Below are positions 43,785 through 52,006 of a stretch of DNA of 64,000 nucleotides, in pieces (the stretch's first letter is position 1; each line of letters opens with the position of its first letter). The DNA is from Enhydrobacter aerosaccus. Lineage in GTDB: Bacteria; Pseudomonadota; Alphaproteobacteria; Reyranellales; Reyranellaceae. The notes beneath the pieces are model-generated. The model searched no databases. It worked only from the letters and a program-made list of their open reading frames with translations, and was not told the DNA's origin. The DNA is taken from the NCBI RefSeq assembly GCF_900167455.1, contig NZ_FUWJ01000016.1:48466-112465 (forward strand). The letters run 5' to 3'. Both the position numbers and the translations under genes were made by a program.

Positions 43785-45083
43785 TCAATCGTTGAACGGA
43801 ATGTTGGTCGCGGGGATGGTCGGCTCCGCGGGTTCGACAAGGGCGTTGCAGGTGCTCGTCGGCTTGTTGCCCGCGAGCGCCGCCCGGAAGAAGGCCAAGG
43901 CATCCGGGAAGGACGCATTGAGGCCGCCATTGTGCGTGGCGCCGACGTAGGTCTTCCAGACGATGTCGTTGCCGGCCGAGCAGAGCGCGGCGACCGCCGC
44001 ATATTGCCGGCGTGGGACCAGCGTCCGGTCGGCAAGGCCGGTGCCGAGCATCACCGGCACCGGCAGCCGCACGATCGACATGTCCGTCACCGGCGTGAGT
44101 CGGGCCACGATCTTGTTCAACGGCTCGACGAAGGCATTGGCGTCCGTGATGCCATCGTGGCGTATCGCCGTGTTGACTTCGGCGCTGCAGCCCTCGCGCG
44201 CCGCCTTCAGCAGGGCCTTGCCCTTGTCGGTCGCCAGCGCATCGGGCGATGGCGCACCGTCGGGCAGCGAGCCGCCGATCATCGTCAGCACGACGTAGCG
44301 CACCATGCTCGGCACGGCGCGTTGCGGCGGCTTGTAGGGGAAATCCGGAAAGGTCGAGACCACGCCCGTCGCGACGGTCGCCTGCAACGGCACGTCGGGG
44401 GCGTAGGTCGGCGCGATGCGTGTCGCGCCCAGGGCGGCGCCCGAACCCTGCGACTGGCCGGTGACGAAGACCTTGTGGGCGAGCTTGTCCGAATAGGTGG
44501 CGAGCGCGGCCCGCACGCCGTCGAGGACGGACCGTCCCTCCGCTTCCCAGATGAGATAGGGATGCGGGCCGGGACCGCCGAGACCCTGGTAGTCGGTGGC
44601 CACCACCGCGAAGCCATTCTCCAGCCAATGGTTGATGTAGGTGGCGTCGCGCGGCTTGTGTCCTGTCCAGGAGGGAGCGCAGGAATCGGCAACGCCCAGC
44701 GTGCCGTGCGCCCAGGCGACCAGCGGCCAGCCGCCCGAAGGCGGTTCGCCCTTGGGCAGGTAGATGGTGCCGCTCACCGGCACGATGCCGGCATGCCAGC
44801 GCAGGTCGGTGGAGGTGTAGAGGATGCGGTTGGCCATGCCGGCGGCCGCGATCTCGGCCTGCGCCGGCATCGGCTCCTGTCGCAGCATCTTGCCCGGTTC
44901 GGCCGGCAACGGCTGCGTCCAGCGATAGAAGGGCGAGAGATCCTGGTCGCCCACCAGCGGGCCGGTCGGCAAGCTCCCCTGCTGCGGCGCCGACAGGGAA
45001 GGGGATTGGGCCATTACGGCGCCGCTGCACGCCAATAGGCCGGCCAGGGCCATGGTTGACGACAAGGAAGCACGTCGCATCAT
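43785..45083 (-). CDS. Secreted alpha/beta hydrolase, secretory lipase family
   Basis: 432 residues. A signal peptide (cut near VMA/QS) is followed by an alpha/beta hydrolase with WAHGTLGVAD (oxyanion region), ATDYQGLGGPG and nucleophile Ser in GQSQGSGAA, plus a late GTGLADRTL (Asp) and THNGG (His), consistent with the secretory-lipase (PF03583-like) triad. GGAGGA lies ahead of ATG 45083. It is paralogous to the gene at 46208; the two flank a metallo-beta-lactamase-fold gene. Substrate (ester or lipid) unknown. Confidence 0.83.
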   Translation of the reverse strand: MMRRASLSSTMALAGLLACSGAVMAQSPSLSAPQQGSLPTGPLVGDQDLSPFYRWTQPLPAEPGKMLRQEPMPAQAEIAAAGMANRILYTSTDLRWHAGIVPVSGTIYLPKGEPPSGGWPLVAWAHGTLGVADSCAPSWTGHKPRDATYINHWLENGFAVVATDYQGLGGPGPHPYLIWEAEGRSVLDGVRAALATYSDKLAHKVFVTGQSQGSGAALGATRIAPTYAPDVPLQATVATGVVSTFPDFPYKPPQRAVPSMVRYVVLTMIGGSLPDGAPSPDALATDKGKALLKAAREGCSAEVNTAIRHDGITDANAFVEPLNKIVARLTPVTDMSIVRLPVPVMLGTGLADRTLVPRRQYAAVAALCSAGNDIVWKTYVGATHNGGLNASFPDALAFFRAALAGNKPTSTCNALVEPAEPTIPATNIPFND

Positions 45084-45127
45084 CTGCTCCTCCATCCTTT
45101 CTTGTCGCCCGGCCTGCTTCGCACCGC

Positions 45128-46126
45128 CTATTTCAATCCTTGCAGCGTGAAGCGATCCCGCTGCGCCTGGGCACACTCGCCCATCACGGTCAGAGCGCGC
45201 TGCACGGTCGGCGTGCCGAGCACGAACGGGTCGGCGCTCGTCTGCGGATCGCGCAGCCGCGCCAGCTTGGCCGGCGCTTCATCGACACCCGAATGGTTCG
45301 AGATCAGCACATCGATGTGCTGCTGGCCGACGAGATCGCGCAGGCGTTTCGTCGACGTGATGTAGGCGTCGAGGCGGCCGAAGTCGGCGCCGAAGTTGAA
45401 GCCCGTGCCGCCCCATTCGAGCACGCGATGCTTTTCACCGCGCCAGGTGACATCGAACACCGGGGAAATCGTCCCCATCGTGTGGCCGGGCGTGAGATAG
45501 AGCGTGACGCTCGTGTCGCCCAGCGTGACCGTGTCGCCGTCCTTGGCGACGATGTCGCGCTTGGGCGGCGCATCCCACAGCGGCGTCTCGAACTCGAGCT
45601 TGGTCTCCATCATGGTCCAGTCGGCATCGCTCATCACGACGCGCGGATGGTATCGCTCGACCAGATAGTTGGCGCCGCCATAGTGATCGCCATGACCGTG
45701 CGTCACGATGATGTACTTGATTCGCGCTGGATCGAGCCCGACCTGCCGCAGACCGCCTTCGATCAGTTTCGCGGCTTCCTTGCCGCTATTGAGGGTGTCG
45801 ATGAGGATGATGCCATCGGAGGTATCGAGCGCCCAGGCGCTTACCCAGGCATCTCCGACGAAGTAAAGCCGATCGAATGCCTTCGCCGGCGGCGGTGCCG
45901 GCTTGTCGATCAGCGCCTCCAGCGCGTGATCGTCGCCCTTTGGCCGGGTCGCCGGCGCGGGATCGCACAGGTGAATGAGCGATTTGAGATCGCTGCTGGC
46001 GGCTTCTGCAGCCGCGTCGAGGTGAGCCTTAACAGTGGCGTCGCTCGCTGGCGGTGCCGCCAGCGAGATGGCCGATGGGGCAGCGGAAGTCAGCAGGGTG
46101 GCGAGCAGCAGGGTGGTGCGGTTCAT
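45128..46126 (-). CDS. Secreted MBL-fold metallo-hydrolase (subclass B3-like)
   Basis: 332 residues with a signal peptide (cut near SLA/AP). The zinc motif HGHGDH is at 143-148, a later His is in TPGHTMG near 213, and another His lies in the terminal third, as in the B3 metallo-beta-lactamase-like branch. It may hydrolyse beta-lactams, lactones or other esters; sequence alone does not decide. It lies between two duplicated lipase-family genes, 44 bases upstream of one and 81 bases downstream of the other, suggesting a shared extracytoplasmic catabolic role. Confidence 0.85.
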   Translation of the reverse strand: MNRTTLLLATLLTSAAPSAISLAAPPASDATVKAHLDAAAEAASSDLKSLIHLCDPAPATRPKGDDHALEALIDKPAPPPAKAFDRLYFVGDAWVSAWALDTSDGIILIDTLNSGKEAAKLIEGGLRQVGLDPARIKYIIVTHGHGDHYGGANYLVERYHPRVVMSDADWTMMETKLEFETPLWDAPPKRDIVAKDGDTVTLGDTSVTLYLTPGHTMGTISPVFDVTWRGEKHRVLEWGGTGFNFGADFGRLDAYITSTKRLRDLVGQQHIDVLISNHSGVDEAPAKLARLRDPQTSADPFVLGTPTVQRALTVMGECAQAQRDRFTLQGLK

Positions 46127-46207
46127 GGACGTTTCTCCCTTGTCCTGATGGTTGTTCCTGATGGCTGTCCTGATGATGCCGGCACTTTTGGCCAGCCGGC
46201 TTATCGG

Positions 46208-47500
46208 TCAATCGTTGAACGGAATCCCTGCTGTCGGCTTGCCAGGGGCGCCAGGCTCGACAAGGGTCGCGCAGGTGCTTTGCGGCTTGTTTCCAGCGAG
46301 CATCGTTCGGAAGAAGGCGAGCGCGTCGGGGAAGGCCGTGTTGGGGCTGCCATTGTGCGTGATGCCCGGATAGGTCTTCCATACGACGTCGTTGCCGGCC
46401 GAACAGAGTGCGACCACCGCTGCATATTGCCGTTGCGGAGAGAGCACCGAGTCGGCGAGCCCGGTCCCCAACAGAACCGGCACCGGCAGCTTGACCACCG
46501 ACATGTCCGTCACCGGCGTTAGCCGCGCCTCTATCTTGTCGATGGGTTCGACGAAGGCGTTGTCGGCCGTTACGCCTTCCTTTTTGGCGACGACACGCAT
46601 CTCCGTATTGCAGCTCTCTCGCGCCGCCTTGAGCAGGGCCTTTCCCTTGTCGGTCGCCAGCGCATCGGGCGACGGCGAGCCGTCGGGTAGCGAACCGCCA
46701 ATCATCATCAGCGAGATGTAGTGGGGCGAGCCGATGGTCGTCGGCTGCGCCGGCTTGTAGGGCCCATCCGGGAAGGTGGAGACGACGCCCGTCGCCACGG
46801 TGGCGAGCAACGGTACGTCGGGCGCGTAGCTGGGCGCGATGCGCGTGGCCCCAAGCGCTGCACCCGAACCCTGGGACTGTCCGGTGATGAAGACCTTGCG
46901 GGCGAGCTTGTCCTGATAACCGGCAAGCGCCGCGCGCACACTATCGAGGATGGAGCGCCCCTCGGACTCCCAAATCAGATAGGCATGCGGGCCCGGTCCG
47001 CCCAGGCCCTGATAGTCGGTGGCGACGACGGCGAAGCCCGCCTCCAGCCAGCGGTTGATATAGGTGGCATCGCGCGGCCGATGTCCGGCCCAGGACGGCG
47101 CACAGGAATCGGCGACACCCAGCGTGCCATGTGCCCAGGCGACCAGCGGCCAGCCGCCCGCCGGCGGTTCGCCCTTGGGCAGATAGAAGGTGCCGCTCAC
47201 AGGTACGATGCCGGCACGCCAGCGCAGGTCGGTCGAGGTGTAGAGGATGCGCTTGGCCAGTCCCGCTGCCGTCACTTCAGGTTGGGCCGGCATCGGCTCC
47301 TCGCGCAGCATCTTGCCCGGTTGGGCCGGTAGTGCCTGCGCCCAGCGATAGAACGAGGAGAGATCCTGGTCGCCGGCCTGCGGGCCAGTGGGCAGGGTTC
47401 CGGATGCCATTTGTGTCTGTGCCATCGCCGGGGAGCCGGCCCACGCCATCGCCACGGCGGCCGTGACCGCCACCGAAGTCAGCATTGTTCTTTTGCCCAT
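46208..47500 (-). CDS. Secreted alpha/beta hydrolase, secretory lipase family (paralogue of 43785)
   Basis: 430 residues, near-full-length similarity to the gene at 43785: both have SLPTGP- or TLPTGP-type starts of the mature region, the same GQSQGSGAA nucleophile motif (Ser209) and the same terminal IPFND. The signal peptide ends near AMA/QT. AGGAGGAACAG precedes the ATG at 47500. Duplication has clearly occurred. It is the first gene of the three-gene minus-strand group (lipase, MBL, lipase), downstream of the GntR gene. Confidence 0.85.
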   Translation of the reverse strand: MGKRTMLTSVAVTAAVAMAWAGSPAMAQTQMASGTLPTGPQAGDQDLSSFYRWAQALPAQPGKMLREEPMPAQPEVTAAGLAKRILYTSTDLRWRAGIVPVSGTFYLPKGEPPAGGWPLVAWAHGTLGVADSCAPSWAGHRPRDATYINRWLEAGFAVVATDYQGLGGPGPHAYLIWESEGRSILDSVRAALAGYQDKLARKVFITGQSQGSGAALGATRIAPSYAPDVPLLATVATGVVSTFPDGPYKPAQPTTIGSPHYISLMMIGGSLPDGSPSPDALATDKGKALLKAARESCNTEMRVVAKKEGVTADNAFVEPIDKIEARLTPVTDMSVVKLPVPVLLGTGLADSVLSPQRQYAAVVALCSAGNDVVWKTYPGITHNGSPNTAFPDALAFFRTMLAGNKPQSTCATLVEPGAPGKPTAGIPFND

Positions 47501-47570
47501 CTGTTCCTCCTTCGTCCGCCGTAATTCGGCGGTTCATTGCTTACAGCCACAAGCGGATGGCCAGCCTCCG

Positions 47571-48263
47571 TCAGCCGTCGAGATAGTCTGGATAGCGTTC
47601 GCGGATCTGTTCCAGATAGCCCAGCGTGCCGGACAGGTGCTTCCGCAGATGCTGTTGCGCTTCGTCCGGACGGCTCGCTGCGATCGCGCGCATGATCAGT
47701 CGATGATGGCGCACGATATCCTGGGCTTTGCCGGGCGTGGGCAGGTGCAGGCGGCGCAACCGGTCGATGTGGCCGCTGCGGCTTCGCACCAGGTTCCAGA
47801 GTTCGAGCTTGTCGGCCGCCGCATAGAGCTGGCGATGGAATTCGTTGTCCGCCGCCATGAACTGGGCGAAGTCGCCGGCCTTCGCGAATTGCTGCTGCAG
47901 GGCCAGCGTGCGCTCCAACTCGGGGATCAGCCCGTCCCCGTGCTGGTCCGCAAGCTGGCGCACGATCTCCAGTTCCAGGGCCTGGCGCAGGAAATGAGCC
48001 TGCTGCGCCGCCTTCACGTCGATGCGGCTGACGACCGTGGCGTGCTGCGGGAAGACTTCCACCAGCCCTTCCTCGTCAAGACGCATGAGGGCGTCGCGAA
48101 TCGGCGTCGCGCTCAAGCCGAATTGCGCTGCGAGTTCCAGCCGCGACAGGGTCGTACCCGGCGGCAGCGCCAGAGACAGAATCTTCTCGCGCAACCGCTC
48201 GAAGACCTGGGGGGCTGCCTGCCGCTCGCGGTCGAGGCGCAGGATGTTGGTTGGCTTGACCAT
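47571..48263 (-). CDS. GntR-family transcriptional regulator (FadR/FCD subfamily)
   Basis: 230 residues. The N-terminal winged helix (about 15-80: ELAAQFGLSATPIRDALMRL) is followed by an all-helical FCD effector domain (about 95-225) with ligand and metal-binding positions such as DNEFHR and HHRLIMRAI. Its start is divergent from the IlvD/Edd dehydratase gene, separated by 41 bases with a perfect 14-base palindrome. It most likely represses the sugar-acid operon and itself. Lipase and MBL genes downstream may also respond. Confidence 0.9.
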   Translation of the reverse strand: MVKPTNILRLDRERQAAPQVFERLREKILSLALPPGTTLSRLELAAQFGLSATPIRDALMRLDEEGLVEVFPQHATVVSRIDVKAAQQAHFLRQALELEIVRQLADQHGDGLIPELERTLALQQQFAKAGDFAQFMAADNEFHRQLYAAADKLELWNLVRSRSGHIDRLRRLHLPTPGKAQDIVRHHRLIMRAIAASRPDEAQQHLRKHLSGTLGYLEQIRERYPDYLDG

Positions 48264-48269
48264 TGATGC

Positions 48270-48283
48270 ACTAATATATTAGT
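48270..48283. promoter_or_regulatory. GntR operator candidate (perfect 14-bp palindrome)
   Basis: ACTAATATATTAGT, a perfect AT-rich palindrome that starts 7 bases after the GntR start codon and ends 22 bases before the dehydratase start. Its place between divergent starts fits autorepression and control of the catabolic operon. Confidence 0.65.
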
Positions 48284-48304
48284 CCTTCTTCAGGAGGAAG
48301 CACA

Positions 48305-50062
48305 ATGACAGACGGCAAGGCCGGAGATGCCAGAGCCAAGGACGCCAAGTCGCTGCGCAGTGCGCGCTGGTTCGCGCCGGATGACCTGCGTTCCTTCGGT
48401 CATCGTTCGCGCGCCATGCAGATGGGCTACGCGCCGGAGGAGTGGGCCGGCAAGCCGGTGATCGCGATCCTCAACACATGGTCGGACGCGCAGCCTTGCC
48501 ACATGCACTTCAAGAGCCGAGTCGAGGATGTGAAGCGCGGCATCCTGCAGGCGGGCGGCTTTCCGATGGAACTGCCGGCACTATCGCTGTCGGAAAGTTT
48601 CCTCAAGCCTACCACCATGCTCTATCGCAACCTGCTCGCCATGGACGCGGAGGAGCTGCTGCGCGGCCATCCCGTCGACGGCGTCGTGCTGATGGGCGGC
48701 TGCGACAAGACCACGCCGGCGCTGTTGCTGGGCGCGATCAGCGCCGGCCTGCCGACGATTTATCTTCCGGCCGGGCCGATGCTGCGCGGCAACTGGAAGG
48801 GCAAGGTGCTGGGTTCGGGCTCCGACGCGTGGAAGTTCTGGGACGAGCGCCGCGCCGGGAAGATATCCGACGCGGACTGGGTCGATGTCGAGGCGGGCAT
48901 CGCGCGCAGCTACGGCACCTGCATGACCATGGGTACCGCGGCAACGATGATGGCGATGGCCGAGGCCCTCGGCATGGCTCTGCCCGGCGCATCGTCGATT
49001 CCGGCCGCCGACGCCAATCACATTCGCATGGCGTCGGAATGCGGTCGGCGCATCGTCGACATGGTTTGGGAGGATCTGACGCCGGCCAGGATCTTGAGTC
49101 GAGAGGCCTTCCTGAACGCCATCACGGTGGCGATGGCGGTGGGTTGTTCGACCAATGCCATCATCCATCTGATCGCGCTGGCGCGCCGTGCCGGCCAGGA
49201 CATCGGCCTCGACGATTTCGAGCGTGCCAGCCGCACGGTGCCGGTGATCGCCAATATCCGGCCGAGCGGCGACACCTACCTGATGGAGGATTTCTTCTAT
49301 GCCGGCGGCCTGCCGGGCCTGCTCGAGCGCATTCGCAAATACCTGCATCTCGATTGCCTCACCGTCACCGGGCGGACGATCGGCGACAACATCAAGGGCG
49401 CCGAGGTCTACAATGACGACGTCATTCGCAGTCTCGACGACCCGATCTACAAGGAAGGCGCGCTGGCGGTACTGAAGGGCAACCTCGCGCCCGACGGTTG
49501 CGTCATCAAGCCGAGCGCCTGTGCGCCCAGGTTCCTGAAGCACACCGGGCCGGCGCTGGTGTTCGACGACTATCCGTCGATGAAGGCGGTGATCGATCGC
49601 GACGATCTCGACGTGACCGAGGATACGGTCCTGATCCTGCGCAATGCCGGCCCCCAGGGCGGGCCCGGCATGCCCGAATGGGGCATGCTGCCCATTCCCG
49701 CCAAGCTCGTGAAGCAGGGCGTGCGCGACATGGTTCGCATCTCCGATGCGCGCATGAGCGGTACCAGCTACGGCGCCTGCATCCTGCATGTCGCGCCGGA
49801 ATCCTATATCGGCGGGCCGCTGGCGCTGGTTAGGACGGGGGACCTGATTGCGCTCGATGTCGACAAGCGCACCATCGACATGAAGGTGCCAGCCGACGAA
49901 CTGGAGCGTCGCCGCGCGGCGTGGAGGCAACCGGGACCGCGCTACGAGCGCGGCTATGGATGGATGTTCACGCGGCACATCAAGCAGGCGGACGAAGGCT
50001 GTGACTTCGACTTCCTGGAAACCGGATTCGGTGCGCCGGTCTCCGAGCCCTCGATCTACTGA
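48305..50062 (+). CDS. IlvD/Edd-family sugar-acid dehydratase
   Basis: 585 residues. Iron-sulfur cluster cysteines C65 (DAQPCHMHF), C133 (GGCDKTTPA) and C206 (GTCMTMGTA) are conserved. The length and the mid-sequence are closer to sugar-acid dehydratases (L-arabinonate, D-xylonate class) than to dihydroxyacid dehydratase of branched-chain synthesis. It forms 2-keto-3-deoxy sugar acids. AGGAGGAAG lies just ahead of the ATG. The downstream RraA-family gene could cleave the product. Substrate not fixed. Confidence 0.87.
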   Translation: MTDGKAGDARAKDAKSLRSARWFAPDDLRSFGHRSRAMQMGYAPEEWAGKPVIAILNTWSDAQPCHMHFKSRVEDVKRGILQAGGFPMELPALSLSESFLKPTTMLYRNLLAMDAEELLRGHPVDGVVLMGGCDKTTPALLLGAISAGLPTIYLPAGPMLRGNWKGKVLGSGSDAWKFWDERRAGKISDADWVDVEAGIARSYGTCMTMGTAATMMAMAEALGMALPGASSIPAADANHIRMASECGRRIVDMVWEDLTPARILSREAFLNAITVAMAVGCSTNAIIHLIALARRAGQDIGLDDFERASRTVPVIANIRPSGDTYLMEDFFYAGGLPGLLERIRKYLHLDCLTVTGRTIGDNIKGAEVYNDDVIRSLDDPIYKEGALAVLKGNLAPDGCVIKPSACAPRFLKHTGPALVFDDYPSMKAVIDRDDLDVTEDTVLILRNAGPQGGPGMPEWGMLPIPAKLVKQGVRDMVRISDARMSGTSYGACILHVAPESYIGGPLALVRTGDLIALDVDKRTIDMKVPADELERRRAAWRQPGPRYERGYGWMFTRHIKQADEGCDFDFLETGFGAPVSEPSIY

Positions 50063-50189
50063 GAGATCGAAGACATTGCGGGACGCGGCGCGCGGTGTCG
50101 CGTCTCTGAAAGAGAGACCGGGAGTTTGTTCATTCCTTGCCCCACGGCGGCCAGTGTCTCGTCGGAGGGGTAACGTTGGGAGGCGAAGC

Positions 50190-50900
50190 ATGAAGGCCGA
50201 GACCAGGGCGAAGCTTCTTACGATCAGCACTGCGACAGTCGCTACGGCGCTGTTCAAGCGTGGGTTCCGCACTCAATTCATCCAGGATGTCCACCCGCTT
50301 TCGCCCGGCCAGCCGGTACTTCTGGGCGAGGCCTTCACGCTGCGATACATGCCCGCGCGGGAGGATCTCAACAGGCTCGATGTGTTCCGGGATCGCAGCC
50401 ATCCACAGCGCAAGGCGGTGGAGGAATGTCCATCTGGCGCTGTGCTGGTCATGGACAGCCGGAAGGATGCGCGGGCTGCCTCGGCGGGCTCGATCCTGGT
50501 CACGCGGCTCATGAAGCGCGGCGTGGCGGGTGTGGTGACGGACGGGGGCTTCCGCGACTCCGCCGAGATCGCGGCGCTGGGTTTTCCCGCCTATCACAAT
50601 CGGCCCAGCGCGCCGACCAACCTGACGCTGCATCAGGCGATCGACATCAATGTGCCCATCGGCTGCGGCGACGCGCCGGTCTTTCCAGGTGACGTCATCC
50701 TGGGCGACGGCGACGGGGTGATCGTCATCCCCGCGCATCTCGCCGACGAGATTGCGGCGGAGGCCTTTGAAATGACCGCCTATGAGGATTTCGTCACCGA
50801 ACGTGTGCGGGCGGGGCAGGGGATATTCGGCCTCTACCCACCGACCGACGAGCAATCGCTCGCCGACTTCGCCGTCTGGCGCAAAGAGAAGAATCGCTGA
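50190..50900 (+). CDS. RraA-family protein, probable HMG/2-keto-3-deoxy acid aldolase
   Basis: 236 residues of the RraA/4-hydroxy-4-methyl-2-oxoglutarate aldolase fold. The GGFRDS metal-linked motif in VVTDGGFRDS and the following PAYHNRPSAPTN loop are typical. In catabolic operons RraA homologues are metal-dependent aldolases that release pyruvate; RNase-regulatory RraA is less likely here. GGGAGGCG lies upstream of the ATG at 50190. It follows the dehydratase by 127 bases and precedes the Bug protein by 27, supporting a dehydratase-aldolase pathway. Confidence 0.83.
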   Translation: MKAETRAKLLTISTATVATALFKRGFRTQFIQDVHPLSPGQPVLLGEAFTLRYMPAREDLNRLDVFRDRSHPQRKAVEECPSGAVLVMDSRKDARAASAGSILVTRLMKRGVAGVVTDGGFRDSAEIAALGFPAYHNRPSAPTNLTLHQAIDINVPIGCGDAPVFPGDVILGDGDGVIVIPAHLADEIAAEAFEMTAYEDFVTERVRAGQGIFGLYPPTDEQSLADFAVWRKEKNR

Positions 50901-50927
50901 AAGCCACATCAATGGAGGAACGACCAA

Positions 50928-51911
50928 GTGAAGATCAAGGCGTTGAGTGGAGTGTTGGGCGTAGCGGCGTTCATCGCCGTTGCGGCGGGTGGACTGCATC
51001 CAGCCGTGGCGCAGTATCCCGATCGGCCGTTGACGGTGATCGTGCCTTTTCCACCGGGCGGCGCATCCGATGTGACGGCACGGCTGGTATCCCCCAAGCT
51101 GTCCGAACAGCTCGGGCAGTCGGTCGTGGTCGACAACAAGGCCGGTGCCAACGGCGCCATCGGGGCGGCGGCTGTGAAGCAGGCCAAGCCTGATGGCTAC
51201 ACGCTGCTGGTCGGGTCGATCGGGGTATTCGGCATCAATCCGGCCCTGTTCAGGGATCTGCGCTACGATCCGCTCAAGGACTTCGACCTGTTGAGCGTGA
51301 TCGTGCGCACGCCCAACGTGCTTGTGGTGAATCCGTCGTTCCCGGCGAAAACGGTCGGTGAACTTGTCGAGTACCTGAAGAAGAATCCCGACAAGGTGAG
51401 TTTCGCCTCGTCCGGCACGGGATCGTCCGATCATCTGACGGCGGCGCTGTTCCTGGAGAAGACCGGCGCCACCGGCGTGCACGTGCCCTACAAGGGGGGC
51501 GGGCCGGCCATCAACGATCTCGTCGCCGGTCAGGTCAACGCATCCTTCCAGAACCTGGGCGCGATCGTCCAACAGGTGCGCGCCGGCAAGCTCAGGGCGC
51601 TCGCCGTCACCAGCGCCACGCGCGTGCCGGCCCTGCCCGATGTGCCGACCATGGCCGAAGCGGGCGTGAAGGACCTCGAAGTCTATTCCTGGCAGGCGGC
51701 CGCCGCGCCTCGTGGACTGCCGGCCGCGGTCAAGGAGAAGCTGGTGGCCGATCTTGCCGCAGCGGCCAGGTCGCCTGACGTCAAGGCGCAGTTCGAGCAG
51801 CTCGGCTTCGAGGTGGTGGCGGGCACGGGGCAGCAGTTCGATACGTTCCTTGCCGGCGAAATCGGGCGCTGGAGGCAGGTGATCGAGGCTGCGAAGATAA
51901 CTGTCGAGTAG
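50928..51911 (+). CDS. Tripartite tricarboxylate transporter (Bug/TctC) periplasmic binding protein
   Basis: 327 residues. Signal peptide (cut near AVA/QY), then the Bug fingerprint YPDRPLTVIVPFPPGGASD, GANGAIGAAAV and SAGSS-type ligand loop FASSGTGSSDHLT. It presents a carboxylate to a TctAB permease not present here. A GTG start with GGAGGAACG upstream. It belongs to the dehydratase/aldolase operon, suggesting uptake of the sugar acid or a product. Its partner permease must lie elsewhere. Confidence 0.88.
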   Translation: MKIKALSGVLGVAAFIAVAAGGLHPAVAQYPDRPLTVIVPFPPGGASDVTARLVSPKLSEQLGQSVVVDNKAGANGAIGAAAVKQAKPDGYTLLVGSIGVFGINPALFRDLRYDPLKDFDLLSVIVRTPNVLVVNPSFPAKTVGELVEYLKKNPDKVSFASSGTGSSDHLTAALFLEKTGATGVHVPYKGGGPAINDLVAGQVNASFQNLGAIVQQVRAGKLRALAVTSATRVPALPDVPTMAEAGVKDLEVYSWQAAAAPRGLPAAVKEKLVADLAAAARSPDVKAQFEQLGFEVVAGTGQQFDTFLAGEIGRWRQVIEAAKITVE

Positions 51912-52006
51912 ATGGCAGGACACGGATGAGGCATCGCCGAGGCGGTGGCATCGGCGGCGGCCGTGCAGCAGCATTGCCGTCCCGGCAGCATGGGCGGCAG
52001 GTCACT

